NCBI GenBank assembly: GCA_016709995.1
Contig: JADJLQ010000003.1
Coordinates: 372,001-436,000, forward strand
Origin: Saprospiraceae bacterium
Lineage (GTDB): Bacteria; Bacteroidota; Bacteroidia; Chitinophagales; Saprospiraceae
Length of the DNA stretch: 64,000 bases
Direction: 5' to 3'
The notes under the pieces were generated by a model, which worked only from the letters and a program-made list of their open reading frames with translations, was not told where the DNA came from and ran no database searches. Of this stretch, positions 9,297 to 17,596 are shown one piece after another. Position numbers and translations under genes: made by a program. The stretch's first letter is position 1. Every line of letters begins with the position of its first letter.

Positions 9297-10508
9297 ATGA
9301 ATAAAAACAACCAAATCCTGCTGTCGGTCATGATGTTTCTCCAGTTTTTTATCTGGGGTGCCTGGTATGGACAGATGAGTAAATATCTTTTTACCAATCT
9401 GGATGCCACCGGCTCCCAGGTAGGCAATGCATATACCGCATTTTCGATATCCATGATCGTTGCCCCATTTTTTATAGGTATGATTGCGGACCGATATTTT
9501 GCCGCCCAAAAGGTTTTAGGAGTGTTGAACATCCTTGGGGCAATTATATTGTATTTCCTCATTCAGGAGAAAAGTGCTGACCATTTTTATTGGTGGATTC
9601 TGGCTTATTGTCTCACCTTCGCTCCTACCATAGCGCTGACCTCATCCATCTCGATGGCACATATGTCAGATCCTGCCAGGCAGTTTCCCATCATCAGGGT
9701 CATGGGCACGATAGCATGGTTTGTGGTCACCAATTTTGTTGGCTTTTTAGGGGTAGGGGACAAATCAACGATTTTTACCATTTCGATGATAGCTTCAGTG
9801 GTGCTAGGCTTATATTCATTTGTTCTACCCAACACACCTCCCAAAGCAACGGACAAACCAACGCTGGCCAAAATCATTGGAGCAGATGCCTTCGTCATGT
9901 TTAAAGACCGCTCTTTTTTAATCTTTTTTATCTCCTCCATATTGATCAGTATTCCTCTATCTTTTTATTATGCGATGGTCAATCCTTCCCTCACTGATTC
10001 AGGCATGACCAATGTGGAGAACAAAATGTCCCTGGGGTTACTTTCCGAGGTGTTATTTATGTTGGCTATCCCATTTGCCATGCGCAAGTTTGGCGTAAAA
10101 TGGATATTGGTTATAGCCCTGATCGGCTGGATTATTAGATTCTACCTTTTTTCAAATGGAGATGGTGGTTCAGGTATCTGGATGCTGTATGTTGCTATTT
10201 TATTGCATGGCTTGTGTTTTGACTTTTTCTTCGTATCAGGTATGATTTATACTGAAGCCAAAGCAGGAGAGAAAATCAAAAGCCAGGCTCAGGGGCTTAT
10301 TTCCCTGGCCACCTACGGAGTAGGCATGGGTATAGGATCCTGGCTTGCAGGTAAAGTCACAGAATTTTACACACTGGAAGGGGTCAAAAACTGGGCAGCC
10401 ATCTGGATGGTCCCTGCAGCGATAGCAGGTGTAGTACTGGTCTTATTCTTATTGTTTTTTAAAGACAATACCCGCACGGCCATGCCGGGAAAACTATCTC
10501 CTACTTAA
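9297..10508 (+). CDS. MFS transporter, nucleoside:H+ symporter (NupG/YegT-like)
   Basis: 403 residues if started at the ATG at 9297. A longer frame from 9156 would add 47 residues read from the purine-repeat tract, with no membrane character, so I rejected it. The protein has about 12 hydrophobic segments, beginning with LLSVMMFLQFFIWGAWYGQ, which is the typical start of NupG-type nucleoside permeases, and a GMIADRYFA loop between helices 2 and 3 as in MFS proteins. It probably imports nucleosides across the inner membrane; the exact substrate is inferred from family resemblance. Its 3' end overlaps the convergent DUF3570 gene by 8 bp. Confidence 0.8.
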   Translation: MNKNNQILLSVMMFLQFFIWGAWYGQMSKYLFTNLDATGSQVGNAYTAFSISMIVAPFFIGMIADRYFAAQKVLGVLNILGAIILYFLIQEKSADHFYWWILAYCLTFAPTIALTSSISMAHMSDPARQFPIIRVMGTIAWFVVTNFVGFLGVGDKSTIFTISMIASVVLGLYSFVLPNTPPKATDKPTLAKIIGADAFVMFKDRSFLIFFISSILISIPLSFYYAMVNPSLTDSGMTNVENKMSLGLLSEVLFMLAIPFAMRKFGVKWILVIALIGWIIRFYLFSNGDGGSGIWMLYVAILLHGLCFDFFFVSGMIYTEAKAGEKIKSQAQGLISLATYGVGMGIGSWLAGKVTEFYTLEGVKNWAAIWMVPAAIAGVVLVLFLLFFKDNTRTAMPGKLSPT

Positions 10509-11862
10509 AGGTCAGGACGGCAGTCAGGATATTGGATTTTAAGTCTGTCGATCTATCATAATGGGCATATCGTAGCTCCATACTTTTGAATGCATTGATC
10601 GCCATGACACCTTTTTTAGGTACGATTCGCACCCCCATTCCAAAAGTCTGGCTGGAGAGTTTAGATAAATCATAATCACTGGTAAAAAATTCTTCACCTC
10701 GAGTATGAGCGCCATATGGTGCAAAATAAGAGATGCCATTTTGAGTATAATATCGATAGAACGGAATGAGGGATACAAAGGGAGACACCTTGATAGATGC
10801 TTCAAGGCTTGCAGTTTGTGCTTTGAGATGCCATGAATCTTCATAGTATCTGTAGTAAGGCCTGAGTACGAGGTGGTCACCTATAAACCAACTTGCCCGT
10901 ATCCCAATAGGAATCTTGAGTCGCTCTGAAGGCATGTTTTCAGGTGCCGCTGTACCGTCTTGAAAATACACCCTTTGATATTTAGTGCCTAAGAGCCCAT
11001 CCTGGTATGATGGTTCCAGCATAAGGCCTACCTGAAGTCTTTTATTGATGACCTGGTTAAAAGTAAGCCCTGCATTGAAAGTGTTCCGGGGACTCTTAGT
11101 GGTCCGCTCGATATCCCGTTCACTGCCATAAGGGTAATTGGCCGGCCTTAATTCAGCAGGGTAGATCACTGACCAGGTATCCAGGAATGCGCCTAAACTA
11201 AGTCCGATATCTGTGTTTTTACTTTTCGAAGCCTTGCCAATATTAAAAGTGGCTCCCATCGACTGATAGTCCCACTCTGTGCTGTAAGATAACCCAGCTC
11301 CAATTGTAATACCTGTGGTTGGGTTTTCCATAGACCAGGATAAAGAAGGGTAGTACCGTTGATCTGTATACGAGGCTGAGGTGACGATGCGCTTACCTGC
11401 TATGGTCACCACACTGGTGGTAGAAGATAGCGATGATGCCCCTGACCGTGATCTTTGACCGTTGGGGACAGAGACGACTTCCGTAAAACCTACCCAGGAA
11501 GTAGCTGTATCTATTTTATCTGATGAAGCACTGGTATATGAATCAAATCCCATTCCGAAATTGAAATGGTGGATATTGCCGTTGAGGTTAGTTTTTAAAA
11601 GCTTTAATTCAAAGGTGTTGGATATGTCTGATAGTCTCTCTGTGCCTATACCGCCGGTCACTGCAGAGTGATTGCCATTCTGAGTATAATAACCTGAGGC
11701 GATATTGATTTCGTCCAATTTTAGACCTCTAAATATGTAGCCATTTTCAGAGGTGTTTTTTTCAATAGCAGTGGTATCCATCTTCCTTTCAAATCCCGAC
11801 TGAGAATAACCGGTCATCATTCCCACCAAGAGAGCCAGCCCCGCTAAAGATATTTTAAACAT
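10501..11862 (-). CDS. DUF3570 domain outer-membrane beta-barrel protein
   Basis: 453 residues with an N-terminal signal (about 1-20, MTGYSQ) and long alternating beta-strand segments typical of an outer-membrane barrel, ending in TAVLTFK. It resembles DUF3570 proteins, which are encoded with DUF4266, thioredoxin and ApbE genes, exactly as here (last gene of that operon). D107-S-Y-T-S-A-S113 and S140-G-A-S-S resemble the D-x-x-[ST]-[GS]-A-[ST] context in which ApbE attaches FMN to a Thr/Ser. This suggests, but does not prove, that the protein is flavinylated. Function unknown; a role in envelope redox chemistry is an inference from the neighbours. Confidence 0.82.
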   Translation of the reverse strand: MFKISLAGLALLVGMMTGYSQSGFERKMDTTAIEKNTSENGYIFRGLKLDEINIASGYYTQNGNHSAVTGGIGTERLSDISNTFELKLLKTNLNGNIHHFNFGMGFDSYTSASSDKIDTATSWVGFTEVVSVPNGQRSRSGASSLSSTTSVVTIAGKRIVTSASYTDQRYYPSLSWSMENPTTGITIGAGLSYSTEWDYQSMGATFNIGKASKSKNTDIGLSLGAFLDTWSVIYPAELRPANYPYGSERDIERTTKSPRNTFNAGLTFNQVINKRLQVGLMLEPSYQDGLLGTKYQRVYFQDGTAAPENMPSERLKIPIGIRASWFIGDHLVLRPYYRYYEDSWHLKAQTASLEASIKVSPFVSLIPFYRYYTQNGISYFAPYGAHTRGEEFFTSDYDLSKLSSQTFGMGVRIVPKKGVMAINAFKSMELRYAHYDRSTDLKSNILTAVLTFK

Positions 11863-11888
11863 TGATATTTATTTATTTCTACTTTAAT

Positions 11889-12110
11889 TTAATTGCATCC
11901 GCATCCTCCGCCAGATTTGCCTCCATTCGCTCCTGAAGCACCTTCTCTGTACAACTGAAAATTTTGTTCAAATTTTTCAGATTTACGGGCTGAAAGGGAC
12001 ATATCTGCATCGTTGATGTATTGTTTTTCATATGCTTTGACAGAGGCACAAGAGCCTAATCCCATGCCAATAAGTATTGCAAAGAATAGCATTGATTTTT
12101 TGCTGTTCAT
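11889..12110 (-). CDS. DUF4266 small lipoprotein with Cys-rich tail
   Basis: 73 residues. I chose the ATG at 12110 because it starts a clean lipoprotein signal (MNSKKSMLFFAILIGMGLG, then SC at residues 20-21); a longer frame from 12161 runs back into apbE. The mature part is short, with KAYEKQYINDADMSL and a Gly-rich end, GGGCGCN, which is the hallmark of DUF4266. The two Cys close to the C-terminus could bind a metal or form a disulfide. It lies between apbE (4-bp gap) and the DUF3570 gene, so all are co-transcribed. Confidence 0.82.
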   Translation of the reverse strand: MNSKKSMLFFAILIGMGLGSCASVKAYEKQYINDADMSLSARKSEKFEQNFQLYREGASGANGGKSGGGCGCN

Positions 12111-12114
12111 AATG

Positions 12115-13068
12115 TTAGTTAAGTTTAATATTATTTGACTTATATAATTTTCCGTGGTCATCTATCAAGATACAACCGATGCCGTTCATCTGATTTATCA
12201 TAAATAGCCCCTTTTGAATACCCATGACCATCACCGGAGTAGTCATAGCATCAGACAGTTCAGCATTGGGTGAAATGATGGTGACACTGGTAATTCCATG
12301 AACCGGATAACCTGACCTGGGATCAATGGTATGGGAATATTTTTTGCCATCAATGATGACATATTTTTCATAGTCACCTGAAGTGGCGACAGACATGTCT
12401 TTTAATTCCAGTTCTGAGAAAATGTTTAACCTGGAAAAGGGGTCTGCGATACCAATAGTCCATGCTGCACCCTCAGGTGATCTGCCCCAGGTACAGAGAT
12501 CACCGGAAGCATTGATGATACCCGCCTGGACACCGGACGCTTGCATGCATCTTTTGGCTTGTTCAGCGGCATATCCCTTGCCGATACCGCCAAATCCAAT
12601 GCGCATCCCTTTTTGAGTGAGAAATACCGAAAAATCGCTTTCATCCAGGATTACATTGCGATAATTGATCAGCCTGACTGATTCTTTGGCCGCTATAGGA
12701 TCGGGAAGTCGATCCATGGTAATATCAAAATTCCAAAACTTTTTGTCCATCGAACCATAAGTGATGTCAAAAGCTCCCTGCGTCAGATTGGAGATCTTCA
12801 GTGATCGTTGGATTAAACGAAAGACTTCTTCATCAACTTGCACAGGTCTAAGGCCGGCAGCCTGGTTTATTTGATTTGTCTGGCTGTCTTCGTTAAACGT
12901 AGTCAAGAGAATTTCGATTCGTTTAATCTCATCGATAGCTCCCTGGATCTGCGTCTCTGCATTGAGCTGATCCTCGCCGACAGCAGTGATCTCAAACAGA
13001 TTACCCATGAGTTTTGTACTCTTTTTAAAGGTCGATAAGGTAGACTGCATCACCGGTGCCACATTCAT
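12115..13068 (-). CDS. apbE: FAD:protein FMN transferase (ApbE family)
   Basis: 317 residues covering the ApbE fold: the start KLMGNLFEITAVG, the Gly-rich GIGKGYAAEQAKR (about 180), a NASGDLCTWGR flavin-binding loop (about 207), and the C-terminal SHTIDPRSGYPV and SDAMTT motifs that carry the metal/FAD ligands. It transfers FMN from FAD to a Thr/Ser of target proteins. Most ApbE proteins are exported; here no signal peptide is evident, because the sequence begins MNVAPVMQSTLST, so the enzyme may act in the cytoplasm or be tethered differently. Its start overlaps the thioredoxin stop by one base (TAATG), indicating translational coupling. Confidence 0.9.
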   Translation of the reverse strand: MNVAPVMQSTLSTFKKSTKLMGNLFEITAVGEDQLNAETQIQGAIDEIKRIEILLTTFNEDSQTNQINQAAGLRPVQVDEEVFRLIQRSLKISNLTQGAFDITYGSMDKKFWNFDITMDRLPDPIAAKESVRLINYRNVILDESDFSVFLTQKGMRIGFGGIGKGYAAEQAKRCMQASGVQAGIINASGDLCTWGRSPEGAAWTIGIADPFSRLNIFSELELKDMSVATSGDYEKYVIIDGKKYSHTIDPRSGYPVHGITSVTIISPNAELSDAMTTPVMVMGIQKGLFMINQMNGIGCILIDDHGKLYKSNNIKLN

Positions 13069-13511
13069 TATTTAATCACTTCTTCAAGCGAATGGATGAA
13101 TTGAGTCACCGTCCCTTTAGGATATCCTTCGATAGAGTATATTTTTTTCCCAGTGGGGGATAAAATAATCGTCAATGGAAAAACCCCATTTGGATTAAAT
13201 TTTTCTGCCAGGAGATCATTTTTCTTTTTTTGGTCTGCAGGCAATTGATTTTTTTTCATTCTTGGAAAATCAGCTTTGACCAATACCAGCTTGTCTGCAG
13301 CAAAATTTTTAAACGAAGGATGGTCAAACATGGTCTCTTCCATTTTGATACAGGGAATACACCAGTCAGACCCGGAAAAACTCAGAAGGATGTATTTATG
13401 TGAAACTGCCGCTTCAGCCTTGGCTTCGTCAAAACTGGTTTTCCAGGCAGTATTGGGAGTTGGAGTCACTCCGCCCAAAAAGTAAAAAGCAAATAAAATG
13501 ATTGCATTCAT
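13068..13511 (-). CDS. Thioredoxin-fold thiol:disulfide protein (exported)
   Basis: 147 residues from the ATG at 13511; a TTG eight codons earlier is possible but less likely. A short hydrophobic N-terminus (NAIILFAFYFLGG) suggests export. The thioredoxin fold carries the CIPC active site in GSDWCIPCIKME and the cis-Pro segment GVFPLTIIL. It resembles the DUF255/thioredoxin_7 group that keeps periplasmic thiols reduced. As first gene of the operon with apbE, DUF4266 and DUF3570, it probably reduces the Cys pair of the DUF4266 lipoprotein or assists barrel maturation; this is inference. A TAAATTTG box at 13621-13628 on the minus strand could be its promoter. Confidence 0.85.
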   Translation of the reverse strand: MNAIILFAFYFLGGVTPTPNTAWKTSFDEAKAEAAVSHKYILLSFSGSDWCIPCIKMEETMFDHPSFKNFAADKLVLVKADFPRMKKNQLPADQKKKNDLLAEKFNPNGVFPLTIILSPTGKKIYSIEGYPKGTVTQFIHSLEEVIK

Positions 13512-13727
13512 ATCGTCATTATAGTTATAGTTCAAATGGTGATGAAAGAACCCATTGGTTGCACAGAGCTTACAGGTTATTTTTATTTTAAATGACTTGA
13601 AGAAGATAAATAATATGGTTCAAATTTATTTAACTACCATTTAACCCTGATTTAACCCTACTTAACTAAGCATTATTCGATCTATTTCTAACAGCTCATT
13701 TTTTTCACAATCTAAAATTCAACTATT

Positions 13728-14444
13728 ATGACTGCTAGATTTTTTATTACGACCTTATTCTCCCTGCTTACATTGATTTTGATCGCCGGTGATGTGGACG
13801 GAATTTGGCGCAGTCGCGACCAAAGCCGGGGTATCGAAGTCATGAATACTAACTACGGTATCAGAGTCCGCTCACTGGATCAGGGAAGTGGCGCCTGGGA
13901 AACCTATTCTAACTATGGGGCCAACAGGTACAAAGACCAAAGAGGAAATTGTTATACTTTGATTGGAGGTACTCTTGAATGGTGTACGCCTGATAGAAGA
14001 AATATTATTAACTATACCAGGTCCGGCAGAGGCAATTCAAATGATTGGAATGAGCGTGACCGAAGCTCCAGGAACGATAATTATAACAGAAGTGGTCAAT
14101 ATGGACAGTATGACGACAATGATCGCAACTGGTCCAGGAGTGACCGCGATAACTGGAATGCGTATTATAAGAGTTACGAAGGTAAATGGCACAATCACTC
14201 TACCGGTACGAGGATCAACGTAGATTTGACCAGGAGGAACCTGCGCATCAAATTTAAAGGTGAAAGATGGTACGAAGTAATTGAACGAAGTCGCGGATTA
14301 TTTGTTGATCAAAGAGGCAATGAGTTTAGCTTCAGAGGGGATGTGATAGAGTACAGGGCCAAAGATGGCGATCTACTGATGAGATTTTTCTGTGACACCA
14401 GATGTGACCATAGGGATGATTACAGAACCGATTACTTCAGGTGA
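13728..14444 (+). CDS. Hypothetical secreted protein with Asn/Arg/Asp-rich linker
   Basis: 238 residues with a signal-like N-terminus (RFFITTLFSLLTLILIAG). The body has two related halves: an N-terminal part with DGIWRSRDQSRGIEV and GIRVRS, and a C-terminal part with YEGKWHNHSTGTRINV and RGNEFSFRGDVIEY. They are joined by a low-complexity linker (about 100-150) of Asn, Arg, Ser, Asp and Tyr. The paired W and G-T/S-R motifs suggest a duplicated lipocalin-like or DUF2147-like beta fold, but I do not recognise the family. It is a single gene followed by its own terminator at 14471-14500. Confidence 0.7.
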   Translation: MTARFFITTLFSLLTLILIAGDVDGIWRSRDQSRGIEVMNTNYGIRVRSLDQGSGAWETYSNYGANRYKDQRGNCYTLIGGTLEWCTPDRRNIINYTRSGRGNSNDWNERDRSSRNDNYNRSGQYGQYDDNDRNWSRSDRDNWNAYYKSYEGKWHNHSTGTRINVDLTRRNLRIKFKGERWYEVIERSRGLFVDQRGNEFSFRGDVIEYRAKDGDLLMRFFCDTRCDHRDDYRTDYFR

Positions 14445-14470
14445 AAATATAAGACTTGCTCTAAATCTGC

Positions 14471-14507
14471 AGCCTGGGTCAGTGTGAATTGATCCGGGCT
14501 GTTTTGT
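14471..14507 (+). terminator. Hairpin terminator after the 13728-14444 gene
   Basis: 11-bp stem (14471-14481 with 14490-14500, two G-U pairs, 8-nt loop) followed by TGTTTTGTTTG, 27 bp after the stop. The rest of the 14445-14666 gap shows nothing further. Confidence 0.6.
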
Positions 14508-14666
14508 TTGGGCAAACTGATGTGTGATGTTGATCAAGTATATATATGAACTTATATTCTATAAAACCATCGAGTATCGAAAAAGTGGCAAAAGTTTGAT
14601 GCAGGACAAACGAATACCGTATTTTCACATAGCCAGCCAGCAAAATAAAGCAATATCATCTCTCGG

Positions 14667-15014
14667 TCACTTCAATCCACTCAACTTCTCTTTTTCTAAC
14701 CAATCCTCTCTCACCGGATGGAAACAATCCAAAAATATACACCTTGAAAGTGATCGGCCTGAGTGGGGTACATCTCCAGGGATATGGACGGACATGCCAG
14801 GCTTCATATGGTAGAGTTCTCCCCCGACATTAAATTCGAATTCACCTTCTATCAGGTGACTCCACTGCTCATGTGGATGTTGATGCACTGGCAGCTCCGC
14901 GCCATCGTCTATGTGGAGATAACCGAATAAGACTTTATCGGAATAGGCTATTGGCCCTTTGATCTGGTCCCATATCTGCATGGGCGGCATTGACTTAAAA
15001 TCGTATAGCGGCAT
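14667..15014 (-). CDS. Cupin domain protein
   Basis: 115 residues forming a single small beta-barrel cupin. The first metal-binding motif appears as PVHQHPHEQWSHLIEGEFEF (His and Glu ligands), and the second as MKPGMSVHIPGDVPH. Such proteins bind a divalent metal and may be enzymes or sugar/ligand sensors; the substrate is not predictable. It stands alone and is divergent from the Pro-rich protein gene at 15101. Confidence 0.85.
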   Translation of the reverse strand: MPLYDFKSMPPMQIWDQIKGPIAYSDKVLFGYLHIDDGAELPVHQHPHEQWSHLIEGEFEFNVGGELYHMKPGMSVHIPGDVPHSGRSLSRCIFLDCFHPVREDWLEKEKLSGLK

Positions 15015-15100
15015 AGGATTTTTTTATGATTTGACCACAAGATAAGATACTACCCCGAATTGGGTAGTTGCTTTTGGGACTCAATGATTATTTTTGATCG

Positions 15101-16198
15101 ATGAAATCAATTCTTTTTATCCTACTTTTTGCAGGTGGGTCAGTAATGATGGCTCAAACTCCTTCCACACCCACCAATCCATTTCCTAACAATAAAAAAA
15201 CTTCGACACCACCGGCGACTACGCCAGCGCCGGCACCAGCGCCTTCCACTCCAGCACCCACTCCAGTACCCCCGGTCAACCAACAACAGATACCTCCACA
15301 ACCAACCAAACCAACCACAGTGCCTCCGACCAGTCAATCCCAGACGCCTGCTTGGCCACCTACCACTCAAACACAGACACCGGCTTTACCTCCCATAGTT
15401 GGTACAGATCAGGAGCAGATATATCTAACTATCGTGAGAGTATTCGATGCCATGCGAGCCAGTGATAGTATGATAGCCAAACCCATATTTGCCCCTAATT
15501 GCAGATTGTATACTCCATTGACCAATACTTATGGACAGACTACCTTGAGTGAAGAAACTTTGAGTTCGTTTTTTAAAGCCATCGGTACACGGAGGACTCA
15601 GGTAGTGGATGAAAGAATCGTAAAATATAAGATTGATATTGATGGTGCCCTGGCCCAGGTATGGGCTGATTATAATCTATACGTGGACAATAAATTTATT
15701 CATTGCGGAGTAGATGTCTTCCAGCTCTACAAAAGCACTTCGGGTTGGAAAATATTTGAACTGGCAGATACGCGAAGGACCACAGGTTGTATATCAGATC
15801 CTAAAGACGATATAGCCAAATTTTTAGATAAATGGCATTATGATGCTGCTACCTCTAATGCGGCTGCTTATTTTGGAGCCATGACCCCAGACGGCGTATT
15901 TTTGGGTACCGATGCTACCGAGCGATGGACCCGGGACGAATTTCGAGCCTGGGCTCAGTCTACATTTGATGCCCGAAAAGGTTGGAAGTTCACTGCCAGC
16001 AAACGCAACGTGAGTTTTGCTAATGAAGATACTATCGCCTGGTTTGATGAAGAACTTGCGACTTCAATGGGACCCTGCCGGGGATCGGGAGTACTTGTGA
16101 AAACTTCAGACGGTTGGAAGATTAAACAATACAACCTTACTGTCCTGGTACCAAACGAAAAATTGCCTAACTACCTGAAACTAATAGGGGCCAGATAA
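15101..16198 (+). CDS. Secreted Pro/Thr-rich protein with two NTF2-like (SnoaL/DUF4440) domains
   Basis: 365 residues: a signal peptide (1-18, ending MMAQ), a Pro/Thr/Ala/Gln-rich spacer (about 20-100) built from short PTP and APAPA-like units, then two tandem NTF2-like cone-shaped domains. The first contains TIVRVFDAMRASDSMIAKPIF (about 110-225) and the second FLDKWHYDAATSNAAAYF (about 245-360). Each shows the usual late strand motif (GWKIFELADTRR and GWKIKQYNLTVLVP). The family includes small-molecule isomerases and binding modules. The spacer suggests surface or periplasmic display. No operon partner. Confidence 0.75.
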   Translation: MKSILFILLFAGGSVMMAQTPSTPTNPFPNNKKTSTPPATTPAPAPAPSTPAPTPVPPVNQQQIPPQPTKPTTVPPTSQSQTPAWPPTTQTQTPALPPIVGTDQEQIYLTIVRVFDAMRASDSMIAKPIFAPNCRLYTPLTNTYGQTTLSEETLSSFFKAIGTRRTQVVDERIVKYKIDIDGALAQVWADYNLYVDNKFIHCGVDVFQLYKSTSGWKIFELADTRRTTGCISDPKDDIAKFLDKWHYDAATSNAAAYFGAMTPDGVFLGTDATERWTRDEFRAWAQSTFDARKGWKFTASKRNVSFANEDTIAWFDEELATSMGPCRGSGVLVKTSDGWKIKQYNLTVLVPNEKLPNYLKLIGAR

Positions 16199-16242
16199 AT
16201 CCATAATGCTAAAAGGTTTATCTCCGCTAGCCTTAGTGAACA

Positions 16243-16668
16243 TCAATATTTGGGCTTCTTGCCCCAATATTCTCTTTTAAAAACGTAGGTATATTGAGGA
16301 GCACTATTGGAAGCACCGGAAACAGGAAAGGCATTGACCAGTTTCCATCCTTGTTCGCCTTGAAAATTCAATGCGTCAATCACGCTGGAGAATTTGATGA
16401 CATCGCCTTTTTTATCTCTTAGCCTTTTACGGTTGTTTGGATTATCACCATAGTCTACTGCGATCGTGACTTCTTCTGAAAGCAATCTGCCTCTTGCTAT
16501 GACGGAGCAATATTCCTCCAACCAGGTAGAATCCCTATTAGTCCGCAACGGAGGCTTAATCACATTAGGATTAGCAGTAGCATCCGCTGGTTCTGCAGTC
16601 TGAACTTGACCTGAAAGTGCCTGGCCAAATCCAATAATCAATAAAATAAATAAAATAATTTTTTTCAT
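16243..16668 (-). CDS. Hypothetical secreted protein
   Basis: 141 residues from the ATG at 16668, which begins the signal peptide MKKIILFILLIIGFGQALSG; the longer frame from 16704 adds 12 residues before it. The mature part contains DSTWLEEYCSVIARGRLLSEEV and a C-terminal FQGEQGWKLVNAFPVSG followed by YTYVFKRE. This pattern (x-x-L-x-x-Q-G-W-x-L-V) is seen in small DUF4177-like proteins. Family not firmly recognised. Confidence 0.65.
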   Translation of the reverse strand: MKKIILFILLIIGFGQALSGQVQTAEPADATANPNVIKPPLRTNRDSTWLEEYCSVIARGRLLSEEVTIAVDYGDNPNNRKRLRDKKGDVIKFSSVIDALNFQGEQGWKLVNAFPVSGASNSAPQYTYVFKREYWGKKPKY

Positions 16669-16806
16669 AGTACAAAAATGAACGTAATATTTAACTATTT
16701 GCAACTTCCGGATGGTTATTTATTTTATAATCTTTTCAACTGAGGTCCTTAATAAATCCTGGCCGTCCATTTTGGATCTAACATTATATTCTCAATACTC
16801 ATCGGC

Positions 16807-17442
16807 TTATTCGCCTAATAATGTTTTGATTTTGTCGAGATCAAATTTGGCAGCAAAACTGATAGCATCCTGCTCAGTAGCAAACCCCCTGGTTTTGAAG
16901 GTGACTAAGGTCTGACTCAAAGGTATTTGGATTTCACTTACCTGAATCGGTTTGGTGGTTCCTTTGTCATCCGTATAGTCTTCCTGCTCAGATTTTATGA
17001 TCGCCCGGCGGGTACCTACCCGAATGCTTTTTTGTCCTTGACCTAGCATGCCCGGGTTAGTCAAAAACATATTCATGGCATTGAGCATGGGAGAATTAGT
17101 GAGCATGTCCAGCTCTACTTCATTTTCTTTTTTAGTAGGGTGTCGATAGGTCTTTGTGATTTGAATTCCTCCTCCCATAACTCCCATAGCGGCGGTATTT
17201 ACATTGACCTCACTATCATCAGCCTTGAGTCCATTGACTTCAGCAGGAAGTGACTCCACGAGTTGTTTGGCAAAAATATTATTGATTTCACTGATAGCAT
17301 CCTGCAGACTCATTTGTGCTTGTTTGTAATTTTTTTGAGCTATATAACCCTGAGCTTCTTTGATAAAGGCATCTATTTGATTTTGTGTATTGGCTGATGA
17401 CGCCAGCAGCATCAGATAAAAAATAAAAATTGATTTTTTCAT
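16807..17442 (-). CDS. Hypothetical secreted protein
   Basis: 211 residues with a signal peptide (1-19, LASSANTQ). A short helical region (22-65, FIKEAQGYIAQKNYKQAQMSL) looks TPR-like, followed by a beta-rich domain with ITKTYRHP and RRAIIKSE and a C-terminal FATEQDAISFAAKFDLDKIK. I do not recognise the family. It lies 138 bp upstream of the 16243-16668 gene on the same strand and could be co-expressed with it. Confidence 0.65.
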   Translation of the reverse strand: MKKSIFIFYLMLLASSANTQNQIDAFIKEAQGYIAQKNYKQAQMSLQDAISEINNIFAKQLVESLPAEVNGLKADDSEVNVNTAAMGVMGGGIQITKTYRHPTKKENEVELDMLTNSPMLNAMNMFLTNPGMLGQGQKSIRVGTRRAIIKSEQEDYTDDKGTTKPIQVSEIQIPLSQTLVTFKTRGFATEQDAISFAAKFDLDKIKTLLGE

Positions 17443-17596
17443 GATATTTGGTATTTGGCCATTAAATATACGGGCATTACAGATCTGTTGCTTGCCTAAT
17501 CGGCTTACTTATAAGTTTTTGCCAAAGTCAAATATTAGAAATATTATGACTATATAAATAATTCATAATTAAATATTTATGATATTATTTGCTATT

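Noticed and set aside
12111..12161. Longer start of the DUF4266 gene at 12161
   Set aside because: It runs back into apbE and places residues before a well-formed lipoprotein signal.
13621..13628. TAAATTTG as a firm promoter of the thioredoxin operon
   Set aside because: It matches the -7 box but no -33 element is found at the expected distance, so it is only mentioned in the gene entry.
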